This document shows positions 63,231 to 64,000 of a stretch of 64,000 bases of DNA, piece after piece. A program made the translations under genes and the position numbers. The stretch spans positions 5,551,001 to 5,615,000 of the forward strand of contig NZ_JAZHRR010000001.1 of the NCBI RefSeq assembly GCF_036924515.1, in the 5' to 3' direction. Each line of letters begins with the position of its first letter. Position 1 is the first letter of the stretch. The notes beneath the pieces are model-generated. The model was not told where the DNA came from, ran no database searches, and saw nothing but the letters and a program-made list of their open reading frames with translations. The stretch is from Bradyrhizobium sp. AZCC 1610 (GTDB lineage Bacteria > Pseudomonadota > Alphaproteobacteria > Rhizobiales > Xanthobacteraceae).

Positions 63231-64000
63231 CTATATCAAAGAGACACCCCCGGTATAGGTTGCGCCGCCTCCGGTTCGCGCAATCGCATCCTGCAGCCTG
63301 GCCGTGACGATTTCGGATGGCTCGAGTTGCAGCCCTGGGGCAATCACGCGGACCACCGGAACGGCGAAGCGCTGGCGCGTGAGATCAAGGCAAAACGTCT
63401 CGATTCCCAGCTTCTCCAAACGCTGTACGATCAATCCAAATATGATGCTCGCTTCAGTTGCGGGAAGAGGCAGATGGACCGCGTACTCCGCGACCGGCTG
63501 CAACAGTCTGCACTGATCGGCATCGATCGCCGCGCGCTGCAGGTGGATGCGATCCTGCGCGTTGAGCGCCTCATCGCCGCGCTCGCTGCGTTTGGTTGCG
63601 ACGACGGCGTCGGCCAGTTCGAGCTGACACATTTCGAGCGTAGCCGAGCGGACCGCGGCCTCGAGCGCCGGCCGCGCGGCGAGGCCGAAGGCAAAACCGG
63701 AACCGTCCGCCCGGCAGGAGACGGCCGCGACGCAGGGCACGCCGATATCCGTCGTGATATCGAGCAGCCATGTCCGGCGCTGCACCGATGCGCCATGCCG
63801 GAGCTGCCGCAGCAAACCTTCCACCACGATGCCGGCTTCATGCTGCGGCGGAATCGATCGGGCCAGCTGACCGCCCCGCCACCACAGGCTGGCCGCATCG
63901 CGCTCGATCAATTCCAGCAGGCCATGCAGTGCCGCAGCGTCCCGTGACGGACCGGCGGCCGATCCGATGCTCAAGGGGAATGGCGGCGCAAAGTCGCGCT
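63231..64000 (-). CDS. YcaO-domain protein, C-terminal part (cut by window edge)
   Basis: At least 256 residues of a YcaO-family protein that continues past the right edge. The reading frame is open to position 64000. Its first visible residues, RDFAPPFPLSIGSAAGPSRD followed by AAALHGLLELIERDAASLWW, match the ATP-binding core of YcaO proteins (G..AG....A..HGL.E.IERDA..LWW). YcaO enzymes phosphorylate a peptide-bond oxygen to make azolines, thioamides or related groups in ribosomal peptides, or act in ribosomal protein S12 modification. The C-terminus ends TGGVSLI without the PxPxP tail of azoline-forming cyclodehydratases. The SARP gene follows 38 bases downstream. Confidence 0.85.
   Translation of the reverse strand, partial: RDFAPPFPLSIGSAAGPSRDAAALHGLLELIERDAASLWWRGGQLARSIPPQHEAGIVVEGLLRQLRHGASVQRRTWLLDITTDIGVPCVAAVSCRADGSGFAFGLAARPALEAAVRSATLEMCQLELADAVVATKRSERGDEALNAQDRIHLQRAAIDADQCRLLQPVAEYAVHLPLPATEASIIFGLIVQRLEKLGIETFCLDLTRQRFAVPVVRVIAPGLQLEPSEIVTARLQDAIARTGGGATYTGGVSLI

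Overview
The window is about 64 kb of high-GC DNA from an alphaproteobacterium. It most likely comes from Bradyrhizobium or a close relative in the Nitrobacteraceae. The basis is the codon use, the density of acyl-CoA and CoA-transferase genes, a 1001-residue PutA of the short Bradyrhizobium type, a redox cyclase of the rhizobial CyaC kind, and several families of long palindromic intergenic repeats. No rRNA, tRNA, CRISPR array, integrase or insertion sequence was seen. The window looks like ordinary chromosome rather than an island.

Layout. 1-3.7 kb: the start of an isovaleryl-CoA dehydrogenase gene (minus strand, cut by the edge), divergent from two tandem CYP153-like P450 genes and a small P-loop kinase. 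3.7-7.7 kb: a flavin monooxygenase, an ArsR regulator with a perfect operator palindrome, a translationally coupled VOC protein, two small genes and an NAD(P)-binding epimerase-like gene. 7.8-13.8 kb: a LysR regulator with a textbook CTAT-N11-ATAG box, divergent from a catabolic operon of acyl-CoA dehydrogenase, CoA-transferase, FAS1/MaoC-type dehydratase and a benzoylformate-decarboxylase-like TPP enzyme. 14-24 kb: a secreted YYGG-repeat protein, an SDR, an HlyIII membrane protein, the YcjX/YcjF pair, a TPR protein, a NYN-domain protein and a DUF72 protein, with wide gene-poor gaps full of decayed repeats.

24-40 kb: a GT39-type glycosyltransferase, a multidomain cyclase (heme membrane anchor, 2Fe-2S domain, class III cyclase), a cold-shock protein, a secreted protein with a possible transglutaminase-like triad, bifunctional PutA, a CoA-transferase/GST pair, a secreted protein with one CxxCH, a membrane coiled-coil protein, a cyclic-nucleotide-binding/metallo-beta-lactamase pair and another GST. 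40-49 kb: a 1072-residue winged-helix/ATPase/TPR regulator, a LemA plus two TPM-domain operon, then a crotonase plus two acyl-CoA dehydrogenases that may form a heteromeric enzyme. 49-58.7 kb: an orphan molybdopterin hydroxylase large subunit, an HtrA-type protease divergent from an FtsH-type protease, a DapA-like aldolase and an M1 aminopeptidase. 58.9-64 kb: an animal-type heme peroxidase with a small partner gene, convergent with a SARP/TPR regulator that sits behind a YcaO-domain gene cut by the right edge.

The best candidates for something less described are the right-edge YcaO/SARP/peroxidase neighbourhood, the CyaC-like cyclase that lacks the usual adenine-selecting lysine, the LysR-controlled operon ending in a TPP decarboxylase, and the crotonase/two-dehydrogenase operon in which expected catalytic glutamates are absent.
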